This document shows positions 43,564-52,438 of a stretch of DNA of 64,000 nucleotides, one piece after another. A model generated the notes under the pieces. That model was not told where the DNA came from. It worked only from the letters and a program-made list of their open reading frames with translations, and made no database searches. The position numbers and the translations under genes were made by a program. Each line of letters opens with the position of its first letter. Position 1 is the stretch's first letter. The stretch is from G965237725 sp965237725 (GTDB lineage Bacteria; Pseudomonadota; Gammaproteobacteria; Arenicellales; Poriferihabitantaceae). The stretch spans positions 620,001 through 684,000 of the forward strand of contig OZ250151.1 in assembly GCA_965237725.1 (NCBI GenBank), given 5' to 3'.

Positions 43564-43738
43564 GGAGCCTCTGATTAAAACTGGGCAGATCAATTTGTGA
43601 TTGAAAATGATCAAGTTCAAGGCGTAAAATGCACGCCCTAGTCAAATAAGCTTGGGCACGGCTATTGCGAAGTTTTGCAACGCAGAAATTGATCATTTTA
43701 AACTCAAATTGACTGTCCATATTTTAATCAGAGGTTCC
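43564..43738 (+). mobile_element. IS5-type MITE, copy A
   Basis: 175-bp imperfect palindrome with terminal inverted repeats (GGAGCCTCTGATTAAAA versus GGAACCTCTGATTAAAA read from the other end). The right flank is CTAA; the left (CACG) has lost the duplication. Inner arms also pair, around CAATTTGTGATTGAAAATGATCAA. It shares the core CACGGCTATTGCGAAGTTTT with copies B and D. It encodes no transposase. It ends 40 bp upstream of the next start codon. Confidence 0.85.
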
Positions 43739-43778
43739 CTAAATATCTCAGTTCTATGGCAACTATTTTTGGAAAGAA

Positions 43779-44699
43779 TTGAATAAGAAAACCGTTCTTA
43801 GCATTCTTAATATTACTGGAACTGTGGCTTCGGTATTATTAATCGGGTATGTTTTATTAAACAGTTTCGAGGCGATACAAAATTCCACAACCAAATTTGA
43901 TTCCTGGGTATTTTGGGGATCGTTTCTGGTATCACTTGGATCAATATTTGTAGCAACATTACTACTCCCTGTTGCGTACAGCTACATTCTGTCTCAACTC
44001 CACAAGGAATTTAAAGCGACGGATCACAAAATTGTCTGGCCAATTTATGGCGTTACCCAGCTGCTGAAATACTTGCCAGGCAATGTTTTTCATTTTGTAG
44101 GCAGACAACTACAATTGAGCAAGCTTTCAATTTCTCACGCGGTAATCGGAAATACATCTCTGATTGAAATGATGAGCCAGGCTATTGTTGCTGGCGCAAT
44201 TTCAATTGTAATCGCCAAAGCTCGGTTTGCCTCAATTCTGGAATCACTGAATTTGAATTCAAATCAGTTAGCCATTCTTGGATTCGGCGCGCTTGGCGCA
44301 ACTGCTGCTGCTGCCTGGATCGTTTATTTTCTGAAATCTAAAAACATATCCATCGGCTTAAAATTCATTGCCGGTGTATTTTTTATCCATGGCTGCTATT
44401 TCATTATTTCCAGTATTGGTTTTTGGTTGATTTTGAAGTCCCTGGATTTTGATTCCGTTCATTTGAACGATGCCGTATTAATTTTTTCCATCGCCTGGCT
44501 TCTGGGGGCCATAATGCCCGGCGCTTCTGCGGGTATCGGGGTGAGAGAAGCCGTTATTCTCGCATTGGGTTTGTATTTATTAGGCGACGATTTATCCCTG
44601 GCTGCGATCCTGCTTCGGGTCAATACGGTGCTGGGGGATTTGGGGCTCTGGATGATCAGCAGTCAATTTTACAGGGTAGTAAAAGAACCAGCGACCTAA
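43779..44699 (+). CDS. LPG synthase-TM/UPF0104-family membrane protein
   Basis: A 306-residue protein with about eight membrane helices, matching the lysylphosphatidylglycerol-synthase transmembrane (UPF0104) family. The C-terminal signature PGASAGIGVREAVILALGL is clear. Members without the soluble aminoacyltransferase domain, as here, are often flippases or lipid-linked sugar handlers beside GT2 enzymes. The start is a TTG with GGAAAG just upstream. It lies behind MITE copy A, which separates it from the glycosyltransferase, and converges on clpA with 13 bp between stops. Confidence 0.85.
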   Translation: MNKKTVLSILNITGTVASVLLIGYVLLNSFEAIQNSTTKFDSWVFWGSFLVSLGSIFVATLLLPVAYSYILSQLHKEFKATDHKIVWPIYGVTQLLKYLPGNVFHFVGRQLQLSKLSISHAVIGNTSLIEMMSQAIVAGAISIVIAKARFASILESLNLNSNQLAILGFGALGATAAAAWIVYFLKSKNISIGLKFIAGVFFIHGCYFIISSIGFWLILKSLDFDSVHLNDAVLIFSIAWLLGAIMPGASAGIGVREAVILALGLYLLGDDLSLAAILLRVNTVLGDLGLWMISSQFYRVVKEPAT

Positions 44700-44712
44700 A
44701 ATAACGTCTGGC

Positions 44713-46956
44713 CTAATTTCCCTTTATATCAAATTTCAGCTTATCTTTTGATAACTTGACCACGACCTGGCCGCCTTTTTCCAACTTACCAAACAACAAT
44801 TCCTCAGTCAGATTTTGTTTAATTTCCTGCTGGATAATTCTCGACATGGGTCTCGCGCCCATAGCGGAATCATAGCCTTTTTCGGCCAACCATTTTATTG
44901 CTGCATCATCCATTGTGAGTGAAACTTGTTTTTCTGCTAACTGCTGTTCCAGCTCAAATAAAAACTTTTTAACAACCAGGATAATCGTTTTGTCGCTCAA
45001 ACCATCGAACCGAATAATGTTGTCCAACCGATTCCTGAATTCAGGGGTAAACAGTTTTTTGATTGCGCCCATATTATCACTGCTATGATCCTGGGTTACA
45101 AATCCCATTGATTCCCTGGCAGACTCTTCCGAACCCGCATTTGTTGTCATTACAATTATGACATTACGAAAGTCAGATTTGCGGCCATTGTTATCGGTAA
45201 GACTGCCGTAGTCCATAACCTGTAATAGAATATTGAACACATCCGGGTGTGCTTTTTCAATTTCATCAAAAAGTAATACCGAATGCGGATGTTTGTTTAT
45301 GGAGTCGGTCAATAGTCCACCCTGATCAAACCCAACGTATCCGGGTGGTGCGCCAATCAATCGTGAAACCGTATGGCGTTCCATGTACTCCGACATATCA
45401 AAGCGAATGAACTCAATCCCCATGGTATTGGCCAATTGTTTGGTGACTTCTGTTTTACCGACACCAGTTGGTCCAGAAAATAAAAATGAGGCAATGGGTT
45501 TTTCATTATTTCCCATGCCTGCCCGAGCCATTTTAATTGAAGAAGCAAGTGCAGTGATTGCAGGGTCCTGTCCAAACACCACCAGTTTCAGGTCTCTTTC
45601 CAGATTCTTAAGAGACTTCAAATCTGAGGCAGAAACATGTTTGGGCGGAATACGCGCGATATCCGCGATCATATTTTCGATTTCCTTAACCCCTATCGTT
45701 TTTTTACGGGATTTGCCATCGACCAGTCTGGTTTTCGCGCCCGCTTCGTCAATAACATCTATGGCCGTGTCCGGGAGTTGACGTTCCGATAAATAACGAG
45801 CTGAGAGTTCCACCGCGGAACGAAGCGCCGGATTGGTGTACTTCACGTCATGATACTTTTCATATCTGCTTTTTAATCCACGAAGAATATCAACCGCTTC
45901 ATCCACGGTAGGTTCAACGATATCAATTTTCTGGAATCGCCGAGACAATGCACGGTCCTTTTCAAAGATGCCACGATATTCGCGATAAGTAGTAGAGCCA
46001 ATACACTTCAACTCACCCGAAGCCAGCATTGGCTTAAGCAGATTTGAAGCATCGAGGGACCCACCGGAAACTGCACCGGCACCAATAATAGTATGAATTT
46101 CGTCGATAAACAGGATTGACCCGGGCTCTTTGTCCAGCGCTTTTAGTACTGCTTTTAATCGTTGCTCAAAATCACCGCGATATTTTGCGCCAGCCAGCAA
46201 TGCGCCCATGTCCAGGCTGTATATGGTACTGGTGGAAAGAATATTGGGAACTTCAGTCTTCACAATTTTCCGCGCCAGGCCTTCAGCAATAGCGGTTTTA
46301 CCCACACCCGCTTCACCAACAAACAGGGGATTATTTTTACGTCGCCGGCATAATATCTGTACTGTCCTTTCGAGTTCCTTTTGTCGCCCAATTAAAGGAT
46401 CAATTTTTCCATCTGCAGCAAGTTGATTGAGATTAATGGTATACGCCTCGAGTGGACCTTCAGCAGCATTTTCCTGAACATCATTCTCATAATCTTCTTC
46501 ATCTGGAGCAGGCAGCCGATCGCCTTCGGGAATTTTTGCAATGCCATGGGAGATATAATTTACGACATCAAATCGGGTGATGTCCTGCAGACTGAGAAAA
46601 TATACGGCATAGGATTCTTTTTCGCTGAACACGGCAACCAGCACGTTATTACCTTTTACTTCTTTATTTCCCGAGCTTTGAACATGCATAATTGCGCGCT
46701 GCAAAACCCGCTGGAATCCAAGCCCGGGCTGAGGCTCGCCATCTTCTGAAACAATCGGGATTTCGTTGTCCAGGAATTCGCTAAGGGACGTTTTTAGTTG
46801 CTCAATATTGCCACCGCAGGAAATTAACGTGCGCCGTGTTTCCTGATCGTCGAGCAAGGTATACAGCAGATGCTCAACTGTAATAATTTCATGACGCCCT
46901 TTTCTCGCCATGGCAACCGCATTACCCAATGCAATTTCCAGTTGTTCCGATAACAT
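44713..46956 (-). CDS. clpA: ATP-dependent Clp protease ATP-binding subunit ClpA
   Basis: Unfolds substrates and feeds them to ClpP. From the ATG at 46956 (MLSEQLEIALGNAVAMAR) it has 747 residues, close to the 758 of E. coli. An N-terminal Clp repeat domain, which docks ClpS, is followed by two AAA+ modules with Walker A motifs GEAGVGKTA and GPTGVGKTE. The frame stays open upstream to 47088, but that stretch overlaps clpS and is unlikely to be translated. clpS precedes it by 16 bp. ClpP is not in the window. Confidence 0.95.
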   Translation of the reverse strand: MLSEQLEIALGNAVAMARKGRHEIITVEHLLYTLLDDQETRRTLISCGGNIEQLKTSLSEFLDNEIPIVSEDGEPQPGLGFQRVLQRAIMHVQSSGNKEVKGNNVLVAVFSEKESYAVYFLSLQDITRFDVVNYISHGIAKIPEGDRLPAPDEEDYENDVQENAAEGPLEAYTINLNQLAADGKIDPLIGRQKELERTVQILCRRRKNNPLFVGEAGVGKTAIAEGLARKIVKTEVPNILSTSTIYSLDMGALLAGAKYRGDFEQRLKAVLKALDKEPGSILFIDEIHTIIGAGAVSGGSLDASNLLKPMLASGELKCIGSTTYREYRGIFEKDRALSRRFQKIDIVEPTVDEAVDILRGLKSRYEKYHDVKYTNPALRSAVELSARYLSERQLPDTAIDVIDEAGAKTRLVDGKSRKKTIGVKEIENMIADIARIPPKHVSASDLKSLKNLERDLKLVVFGQDPAITALASSIKMARAGMGNNEKPIASFLFSGPTGVGKTEVTKQLANTMGIEFIRFDMSEYMERHTVSRLIGAPPGYVGFDQGGLLTDSINKHPHSVLLFDEIEKAHPDVFNILLQVMDYGSLTDNNGRKSDFRNVIIVMTTNAGSEESARESMGFVTQDHSSDNMGAIKKLFTPEFRNRLDNIIRFDGLSDKTIILVVKKFLFELEQQLAEKQVSLTMDDAAIKWLAEKGYDSAMGARPMSRIIQQEIKQNLTEELLFGKLEKGGQVVVKLSKDKLKFDIKGN

Positions 46957-46972
46957 TATACTATTCCCGCCA

Positions 46973-47404
46973 TTACGCTTTTTCCAGAGTACATTGCAGT
47001 GGATGCTGATTTTCGTTGGCGTAATCGGTGACAATGCGAACTTTGGTTTCAGCAATCTCACGGGGAAACACCCCACACACGCCAACACCTTTGGTATGGA
47101 CGTGGATCATTACCCTTTCAGCCTGCTCCTGATTCATGGAAAAATATCGCATCAGTAATGACACCACAAATTCCATTGGCGTGTAATCATCGTTGAGCAA
47201 CAAAACCTTGTATAGTGGTGGTTTCTTTGGTTTAACTTTTGATTTTTCGACAATTAATCCGGTTCCGGTTCCATCAGTCTGGTCCGTGCCATCCACAGAT
47301 CCATGCCCATCATCCTCATCACCACTGGTAATCGGGCTACTCTGGTATATGTCTTCAACCCAGGCTGGGTCAATTTCAACCCAGTAGTTTTCTAAACCAG
47401 ACAC
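46973..47404 (-). CDS. clpS: ClpA adaptor ClpS with acidic N-terminal extension
   Basis: Delivers N-degron proteins to ClpAP. The core is standard: YKVLLLNDDYTPMEFVV with the residues lining the N-end pocket, then MIHVHTKGVGVCGVF and EIAETKV. The protein is 143 residues if it starts at GTG 47404, about 37 more than usual. The extra N-terminal part is Asp/Gly/Thr rich (GDEDDGHGSVDGTDQTDG). The N-terminal extension of ClpS is known to act on ClpA, so the difference may matter; a later GTG start is possible. It is 3 bp after the upstream Fe-S carrier gene and 16 bp before clpA. Confidence 0.93.
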   Translation of the reverse strand: MSGLENYWVEIDPAWVEDIYQSSPITSGDEDDGHGSVDGTDQTDGTGTGLIVEKSKVKPKKPPLYKVLLLNDDYTPMEFVVSLLMRYFSMNQEQAERVMIHVHTKGVGVCGVFPREIAETKVRIVTDYANENQHPLQCTLEKA

Positions 47405-47407
47405 GAA

Positions 47408-47779
47408 TTAAAACGCGCCCCCCGCACAACCACCGCAGGCACCACTTCCCCCTACAGCCTGAAATACATTATTAAATACAAATGATGCGCTGACGCCGTC
47501 ATCAACATAGTCCACTTCTGCACCCTCAAGAAAACTCAAAGCCACGGGATCCACAACCAGTTTAAATCCATTATCTCCGGTCATCATACTGTCGGTAGCT
47601 TCCGATTGCTCGGAAAAAGTCATGCCATAATTCATCCCCGAGCATCCGCCACCAGAGACATAGATTCTAACTGCGGAAACTTCGCCGTTGGTATCGTTTA
47701 TCAGTTCTGATATTTTACCCCGGGCAGTTGGGGTAACATTAATATTTGAATCTGTAATTGTCTGGCTATATTCATTCAT
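47408..47779 (-). CDS. A-type iron-sulfur carrier (IscA/ErpA/HesB family)
   Basis: A 123-residue A-type carrier that hands Fe-S clusters to target proteins. The first cysteine ligand is Cys46 in SGGGCSGMNYGM. The usual C-terminal C-x-C is replaced by C-x2-C (Cys115 and Cys118 in GACGGCAGG), preceded by SFVFNNVFQ. This prevents a confident choice between ErpA, IscA and a divergent member. It sits directly upstream of clpS on the same strand, with 3 bp between them. Confidence 0.87.
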   Translation of the reverse strand: MNEYSQTITDSNINVTPTARGKISELINDTNGEVSAVRIYVSGGGCSGMNYGMTFSEQSEATDSMMTGDNGFKLVVDPVALSFLEGAEVDYVDDGVSASFVFNNVFQAVGGSGACGGCAGGAF

Positions 47780-48208
47780 GGCAAAATTCTCAAGATTTGT
47801 ATCACAGTTGGATCCACATAATTACATGTACTCAAATGGGCTTTGAATCAGTGAATCTAAAACCCGTATTCGCTAGTGGTAAACAACCTGTTAAGCTCAA
47901 TACATGGTGCTATTGTATCTAATATCAAGCAATGGACAACCCCCATTTAAACCGAAATTTTCTGTTGCTGACAACCTATCCGCCAGGCACCCCAGCGGCC
48001 CAGAGTGTCTGGTTCGATCGCCGAGAAATTCCACAGAGAATTCATGTTTTACACCCTGTTTGGACCACATAGTAGCCAATTTGTTTCGTTAAGGCATTCG
48101 ATCCAACATGCCTAATAAATCAGGTCAATTATGCTAATTCCACTAAATAGCAGGGGTACGCGAACGGCGGTCAATAGTCAATATAACCAGATTACTTTCT
48201 GGCTTTTT
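47780..48208. other. Spacer without a convincing gene
   Basis: This 429-bp stretch separates the Fe-S carrier from tatD. Two mutually opposed frames of about 60 codons (near 47897-48092) exist but have no ribosome-binding site, family pattern or conservation that I can see. Promoters for the carrier-clpS-clpA run should lie near its left end. Confidence 0.5.
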
Positions 48209-48982
48209 TTATCTAACCGCAGTTGAAAACAGCTGAAAAAAGTTCTCTGTGGTTGCAGCAGCCAGTTTTTCAAAACTTTCACCCCGAAGCTCGGACAAAT
48301 ATTCAGCGGTGTGTTTAACAAAACTGGGCTCATTGGTTTTACCGCGATAAGGTACCGGAGCAAGATAAGGAGAATCCGTTTCTACCAGCAGACGATCCAA
48401 AGGCACTTTTCTGGCCACGTCTTTGAGGGCATGGGCATTTTTAAAGGTAACAATTCCGGAAATCGAAATAAAAAACCCGATTTCCAGTGCCCGTTTCGCC
48501 GTATCCCAGTCTTCAGCAAAACAGTGCATGACGCCGCCGCAGGATTGAGCGTCGTCACCCTCAAGAATGTCCATGGTATCCGAAGCTGCGGATCGGGTAT
48601 GGATAATTAATGGTTTGTTGATCACTTTGGCAGCTTCGATGTGATTTTTAAACCGCGTTCGCTGCCAGCTCAAATCACCTTCATTTCTGAAATAGTCCAG
48701 GCCCGTCTCGCCAATTGCGACAACATTTGGATTTGTGGCCAGTTCCACCAGTTCAGCGCTGGATGGATCATGACAATCGGTATAATTAGGGTGAACACCT
48801 ACCGATGAAAAAATATGAGCGTGATTTTCAGCAAGGGTTTCAATTTGTGGATAGTCTTCAAGATTCACCGAAACGCACAACATATAATCGACATTGTTTC
48901 CCCTGGCTCTACTAAGAATGCCGGCAAAATCGTCAGACAATGGTTCAAAGTTAATATGACAATGGGAATCGACAAGCTGCAT
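48209..48982 (-). CDS. tatD: TatD-family metal-dependent hydrolase
   Basis: A 257-residue TIM-barrel DNase of the TatD/YcfH family. Metal ligands are the N-terminal His-x-His (DSHCHINF), Glu in IGETGLDYF, His in PLIIHTRSA, and Asp in LLVETDSPYL. YcfH is the form encoded downstream of holB in many gammaproteobacteria, which matches the position here after pilZ. Substrate is probably single-strand DNA or 3' ends, by family. Confidence 0.92.
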   Translation of the reverse strand: MQLVDSHCHINFEPLSDDFAGILSRARGNNVDYMLCVSVNLEDYPQIETLAENHAHIFSSVGVHPNYTDCHDPSSAELVELATNPNVVAIGETGLDYFRNEGDLSWQRTRFKNHIEAAKVINKPLIIHTRSAASDTMDILEGDDAQSCGGVMHCFAEDWDTAKRALEIGFFISISGIVTFKNAHALKDVARKVPLDRLLVETDSPYLAPVPYRGKTNEPSFVKHTAEYLSELRGESFEKLAAATTENFFQLFSTAVR

Positions 48983-49018
48983 GATGATAAAAAATTAAAA
49001 TAAAATGGATGCCGGGTT

Positions 49019-49036
49019 GATACCGATTTCGGTATC
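49019..49036. other. 18-bp palindrome between pilZ and tatD
   Basis: GATACCGA (49019-49026) and TCGGTATC (49029-49036) are perfect inverted repeats 2 bp apart. It may be a protein site or a short RNA hairpin; no T-run adjoins it. Confidence 0.45.
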
Positions 49037-49080
49037 GGTGAAATTCTGTCTTGAAATTAAAACCGGGTCGAATCGAAAGA

Positions 49081-49548
49081 CTACATCGTGTAAGTTGCTT
49101 TCGAACTGCTTACCTTTGCGCCTAACAAACCTTCGATACGATTTCGCAATGCATTTCCCTCTCGCCCTTTGAATTCTATGCCTACCCCCTGACGTCGCCC
49201 ATCCATCGCCCCGGTTGGCGATTGCCAGACAACCGCACCCGGAACCGGAAATGGCGATTTATTGTCGGGTAGTGTGACCAGTAAAAAAACTTCTTCATTC
49301 ATTGGATATTGATTTGTGGTCGGTAAAAACAAACCACCCCCCTTAACAAAGGGCATATAGGCTTTTTGCAGACTATCTTTGTCTGGATAGGTCAACGGCA
49401 CCACCGATGGTCGACCAGCACCATTACCCGTTTTTGAATTCGAAGACCCAGCCGCTGCTGCAGTCTTTTTTTTATTATCAGCAGCCTTTAAATTCGAAGC
49501 CTTTGATTTAGATTCAGCGCTATCGCTTTCAGGTTTTTTTGCTGCCAT
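49081..49548 (-). CDS. pilZ: PilZ-domain protein (type IV pilus assembly type)
   Basis: A 155-residue protein with a PilZ domain of the pilus-assembly type, encoded in its classic place after holB. The domain begins near residue 47 (RPSVVPLTYPDKDSL), with FVKGGGLFLPT, LVTLPDN and GVGIEFKGREGNALRNRIEGLLG. The N-terminal 45 residues are Lys/Ala/Ser-rich and low-complexity, unlike the short canonical PilZ. The c-di-GMP-binding RxxxR motif is not evident, as in pilus PilZ. It probably helps twitching motility, by family. Confidence 0.87.
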   Translation of the reverse strand: MAAKKPESDSAESKSKASNLKAADNKKKTAAAAGSSNSKTGNGAGRPSVVPLTYPDKDSLQKAYMPFVKGGGLFLPTTNQYPMNEEVFLLVTLPDNKSPFPVPGAVVWQSPTGAMDGRRQGVGIEFKGREGNALRNRIEGLLGAKVSSSKATYTM

Positions 49549-49627
49549 AATTTAATTTCCCCATAATCTCAGATCCAATTATATCCTAGAATTAGCAGTA
49601 GCAAGTAACTCAGGGTGGCTCGGGATT

Positions 49628-50671
49628 TCATGACGATATCGTAATTCGTTGGAAAGCCAGGGTTAAATCTTCGATTGCAAGCTGGGAATTTACTGAGTCG
49701 TTTGCAATTCGCCGGTAGGAACTAATTCTATCATAGAGCACACATAGTCTTTGGTATGAAACGCTATGGGGTTCAATTTTCGCAACTTCAGGCCATACAG
49801 GCTTCCCACCCGTTTTAGACCATTTTATTAGCTCAAAAGCAAATTTTTGTAGCCAAATCAGCACTTCCTCAAACTCAATTTTGTTTAGTTTCCCCGCCAG
49901 GTCAATGGGGTTTACCCGATTAGCTATAACCCCTGCAATGCCTGTAATACAGTTTTGTTGTTGTTCGAGCAATCCGGCCTCAAACAGACGTCGTGCTTCC
50001 ACTGGACCGCCATTTGCTAAAGATAAGGCCAATTCTGACTGATCCTGGGGGATATACTGTTCAAGCCAGTTTAATGCATTTTGCCAATCTGGAAGCGCCA
50101 TGGCCTGGGACATGCAACGGCTGCGAATGGTTGCAGGAAGCCGGTTTGGTTCAGATGTAGACAAAATCAAAAATGATTCGGCGGGGGGCTCCTCAAGCAG
50201 CTTTAGCAGCGCATTTGCTGCATTTGAATTTAATGATTCAGCGGGGGCGATTAATGCTACTTTTGATTTTGATATATGCGGGTGGGTCGAGAAACGCTCA
50301 ATCAAACTTCTGATTTGATCAACGGAAATAACTCGACTGTATCGCGTTTTCCTGTCTCTCTCTTTTACATCCTGATAACGATCACAATACGCCCCAAATA
50401 ATCCCAGACGACCTTCCATGGCCTCATACTCGGTACTTAGAAGATGAAAGTCAGGATGACTGCCGGCATCGAATAATTTGCAATTTTGACATTTTCCACA
50501 TGAACTTGCTGGGTTCCCATCCGGGGACTCACAAAGTAAACTTCGGGATAGCTCAATACAAAATTCGCGTTTTCCTATTCCCTTCTCTCCATGAAACAAT
50601 AAACCATGATGAAAGTTTTCAGGCGCACTGAGTAACTGTTCCCATTGAGATTGTTGCCAGGAATAAAGCAT
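49628..50671 (-). CDS. holB: DNA polymerase III subunit delta prime
   Basis: Part of the clamp-loader complex. The 347 residues include HGLLFHGEKGIGKREFC (degenerate P-loop typical of delta prime), the zinc module CGKCQNCKLFDAGSHPDFH, and LLKLLEEPPAESFLILST with the SRC arginine segment (IRSRCMSQ). It is flanked by tmk and pilZ on the same strand. Confidence 0.93.
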   Translation of the reverse strand: MLYSWQQSQWEQLLSAPENFHHGLLFHGEKGIGKREFCIELSRSLLCESPDGNPASSCGKCQNCKLFDAGSHPDFHLLSTEYEAMEGRLGLFGAYCDRYQDVKERDRKTRYSRVISVDQIRSLIERFSTHPHISKSKVALIAPAESLNSNAANALLKLLEEPPAESFLILSTSEPNRLPATIRSRCMSQAMALPDWQNALNWLEQYIPQDQSELALSLANGGPVEARRLFEAGLLEQQQNCITGIAGVIANRVNPIDLAGKLNKIEFEEVLIWLQKFAFELIKWSKTGGKPVWPEVAKIEPHSVSYQRLCVLYDRISSYRRIANDSVNSQLAIEDLTLAFQRITISS

Positions 50672-50684
50672 AGTGAAAAAAAAA

Positions 50685-51344
50685 TTAAGTCACGTCGGTT
50701 AGATGTTTTTCATAAAACTCTGACAAACATGTTTCCAGATCAGTTTGAATTTCTGATATTTCACCACTGGCATCGATAACTTTAACCCTTTTTGGAAATT
50801 CTGCTGCCCGAGATAAGTATTTATTACGAACCGCCTGTTTAAATTTAATTTGTTCGCGTTCGAAGCGATCAGCTTTATGTCCGCGTTTAGTGGTTCTGCT
50901 CAATCCGATATCAACTGGAACGTCGAAAAGAATAGTCAAATCAGGTTGTACCTCTCGTTGCACCCAGTCTTCTAATTGCGCAATTCGATTATCTTCAATA
51001 CCGCGTCCGCCGCCCTGATAAGCATAGGTTGCATCGGTAAATCGGTCACACAAAATCCATCGACCATCGGCAAGTGCTGGCAATATTAATTCATGCAGAT
51101 GCTGCATCCGCGCAGCAAACATTAACATCAGTTCTGTTTCATCAGCCAGTAAAAATTGATCGTCCTTTTCATTGAGATCCAGCAGAATTTTCCGCAAAGC
51201 TTCTCCTAGTTTAGTGCCTCCTGGCTCTCTGGTAGTCACAACATCGACGCCCTTATTTCTCAGCCATCGATTTAAAAATTCGAGGTGGGTAGATTTACCC
51301 GCACCATCGGACCCTTCCACGGTTATAAAAGCCCCTCTGGTCAT
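50685..51344 (-). CDS. tmk: Thymidylate kinase
   Basis: Converts dTMP to dTDP. The P-loop is EGSDGAGKSTH (about 10-20), followed by TTREPGGTKLGEALR, and DRFTDATYAYQGGGRGI with the substrate-binding residues. Length is 219 residues. It lies between mltG and holB with 13-bp gaps on each side. Confidence 0.96.
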   Translation of the reverse strand: MTRGAFITVEGSDGAGKSTHLEFLNRWLRNKGVDVVTTREPGGTKLGEALRKILLDLNEKDDQFLLADETELMLMFAARMQHLHELILPALADGRWILCDRFTDATYAYQGGGRGIEDNRIAQLEDWVQREVQPDLTILFDVPVDIGLSRTTKRGHKADRFEREQIKFKQAVRNKYLSRAAEFPKRVKVIDASGEISEIQTDLETCLSEFYEKHLTDVT

Positions 51345-51357
51345 TTAGCTTTGCATC

Positions 51358-52371
51358 CTATTTTTTACTCAGGATATATTTTTGCACTGCGGCATTATGT
51401 TCTTCTAGAGTTTCAGAAAATTTATGCCGACCCTGTCCCCTGGCGACAAAATATAACGATTTGGTTTCCTTAGGATTCACCGCCGCCATCAATGAGTCAT
51501 TGCCGGGTAGGCTAATTGGTGTTGGAGGTAATCCCCAACGCGTATAAGTATTATACGGGTTGTCGGCCCTTAAATGCTTTCTGGTGATATTTCCTCGATA
51601 TTTATCGCCGATTCCATAGATTACAGTAGGGTCGGTTTGTAATCGCATGCCCTTTCTAAGACGGTTATGAAAAACGCCCGAAATCTCGGGTTGCTCTTCC
51701 CTGGCCTGCGATTCTTTTTCAATGATCGAGGCCAGTATAAGCGCTTCATATTTGCTGTCCACCTGCAGGCCATTTTGTCTGCGCTTCCACGCATAGTCCA
51801 ACTTTCCCTGCATCAGGGAAAACGCTTTTTTATAGATCGAAAGATCACTGTCTCCCGAACGAAATTTATAAGTGTCGGGATAAAATTGGCCCTCCGGGTG
51901 AATATCTGGAAACCCCATAGCCGCCATAATCTGTTGATCACTCCAGTTGGCTGTTGTTTTATTTAATTTCTTTGCCTTATTTATAGCGCCACGCATTTGC
52001 TTGAACGACCAGCCTTCAATTATGGTTATTCTTATGCCGATCTGGCCTTTGCCGTTCACTACATAGCTCAAAAATTCAGCCAGAGAAATTCCATTTGGAA
52101 TCTGGTATTCACCGGCTTTTATCAGGCTGCCAATTTTTGTAATGCGTGCGTGGATTTTTAGCACATAAGGATTATCGATAACATTTCGGTCAATCAATTT
52201 GGCTGCTACAACGGATAAAGTATCCCCAGGCTCAATTAATAAAATCTCGTCGCCGAAATGCAATGGTTTGGTCAGTGATGTGTAGAAGTACCAGATGCCC
52301 AGGCCGAAAATTAGAAATCCAGGTAATATTACAAACAGCCCTGTTTTTTTCTGCCATGACTTTAACGCCAT
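51358..52371 (-). CDS. mltG: Endolytic peptidoglycan transglycosylase MltG
   Basis: Cleaves nascent glycan strands in the inner membrane and so ends their growth. The 337 residues begin with a single membrane anchor (about 10-30). A LysM-like segment (DTLSVVAAKLIDRNVID) is followed by the catalytic YceG domain with the glutamate in SIIEKESQAREE and the motif LRKGMRLQTDPTVIYG. pabC, which often sits between fabF and mltG, is absent here. Confidence 0.94.
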   Translation of the reverse strand: MALKSWQKKTGLFVILPGFLIFGLGIWYFYTSLTKPLHFGDEILLIEPGDTLSVVAAKLIDRNVIDNPYVLKIHARITKIGSLIKAGEYQIPNGISLAEFLSYVVNGKGQIGIRITIIEGWSFKQMRGAINKAKKLNKTTANWSDQQIMAAMGFPDIHPEGQFYPDTYKFRSGDSDLSIYKKAFSLMQGKLDYAWKRRQNGLQVDSKYEALILASIIEKESQAREEQPEISGVFHNRLRKGMRLQTDPTVIYGIGDKYRGNITRKHLRADNPYNTYTRWGLPPTPISLPGNDSLMAAVNPKETKSLYFVARGQGRHKFSETLEEHNAAVQKYILSKK

Positions 52372-52438
52372 TGGGTTAACCCAACAAACCCAATGAAGAA
52401 TTTGATCAGAATAAATTCTGACATGTTATTGCGGATAA

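Noticed and set aside
46957..47088. 44-residue N-terminal extension of ClpA
   Set aside because: It overlaps the clpS coding region, and the internal ATG gives the canonical ClpA N-terminus.
47897..48092. A pair of opposed 60-codon frames in the spacer before tatD
   Set aside because: They exclude each other, and neither has a ribosome-binding site or recognisable pattern.
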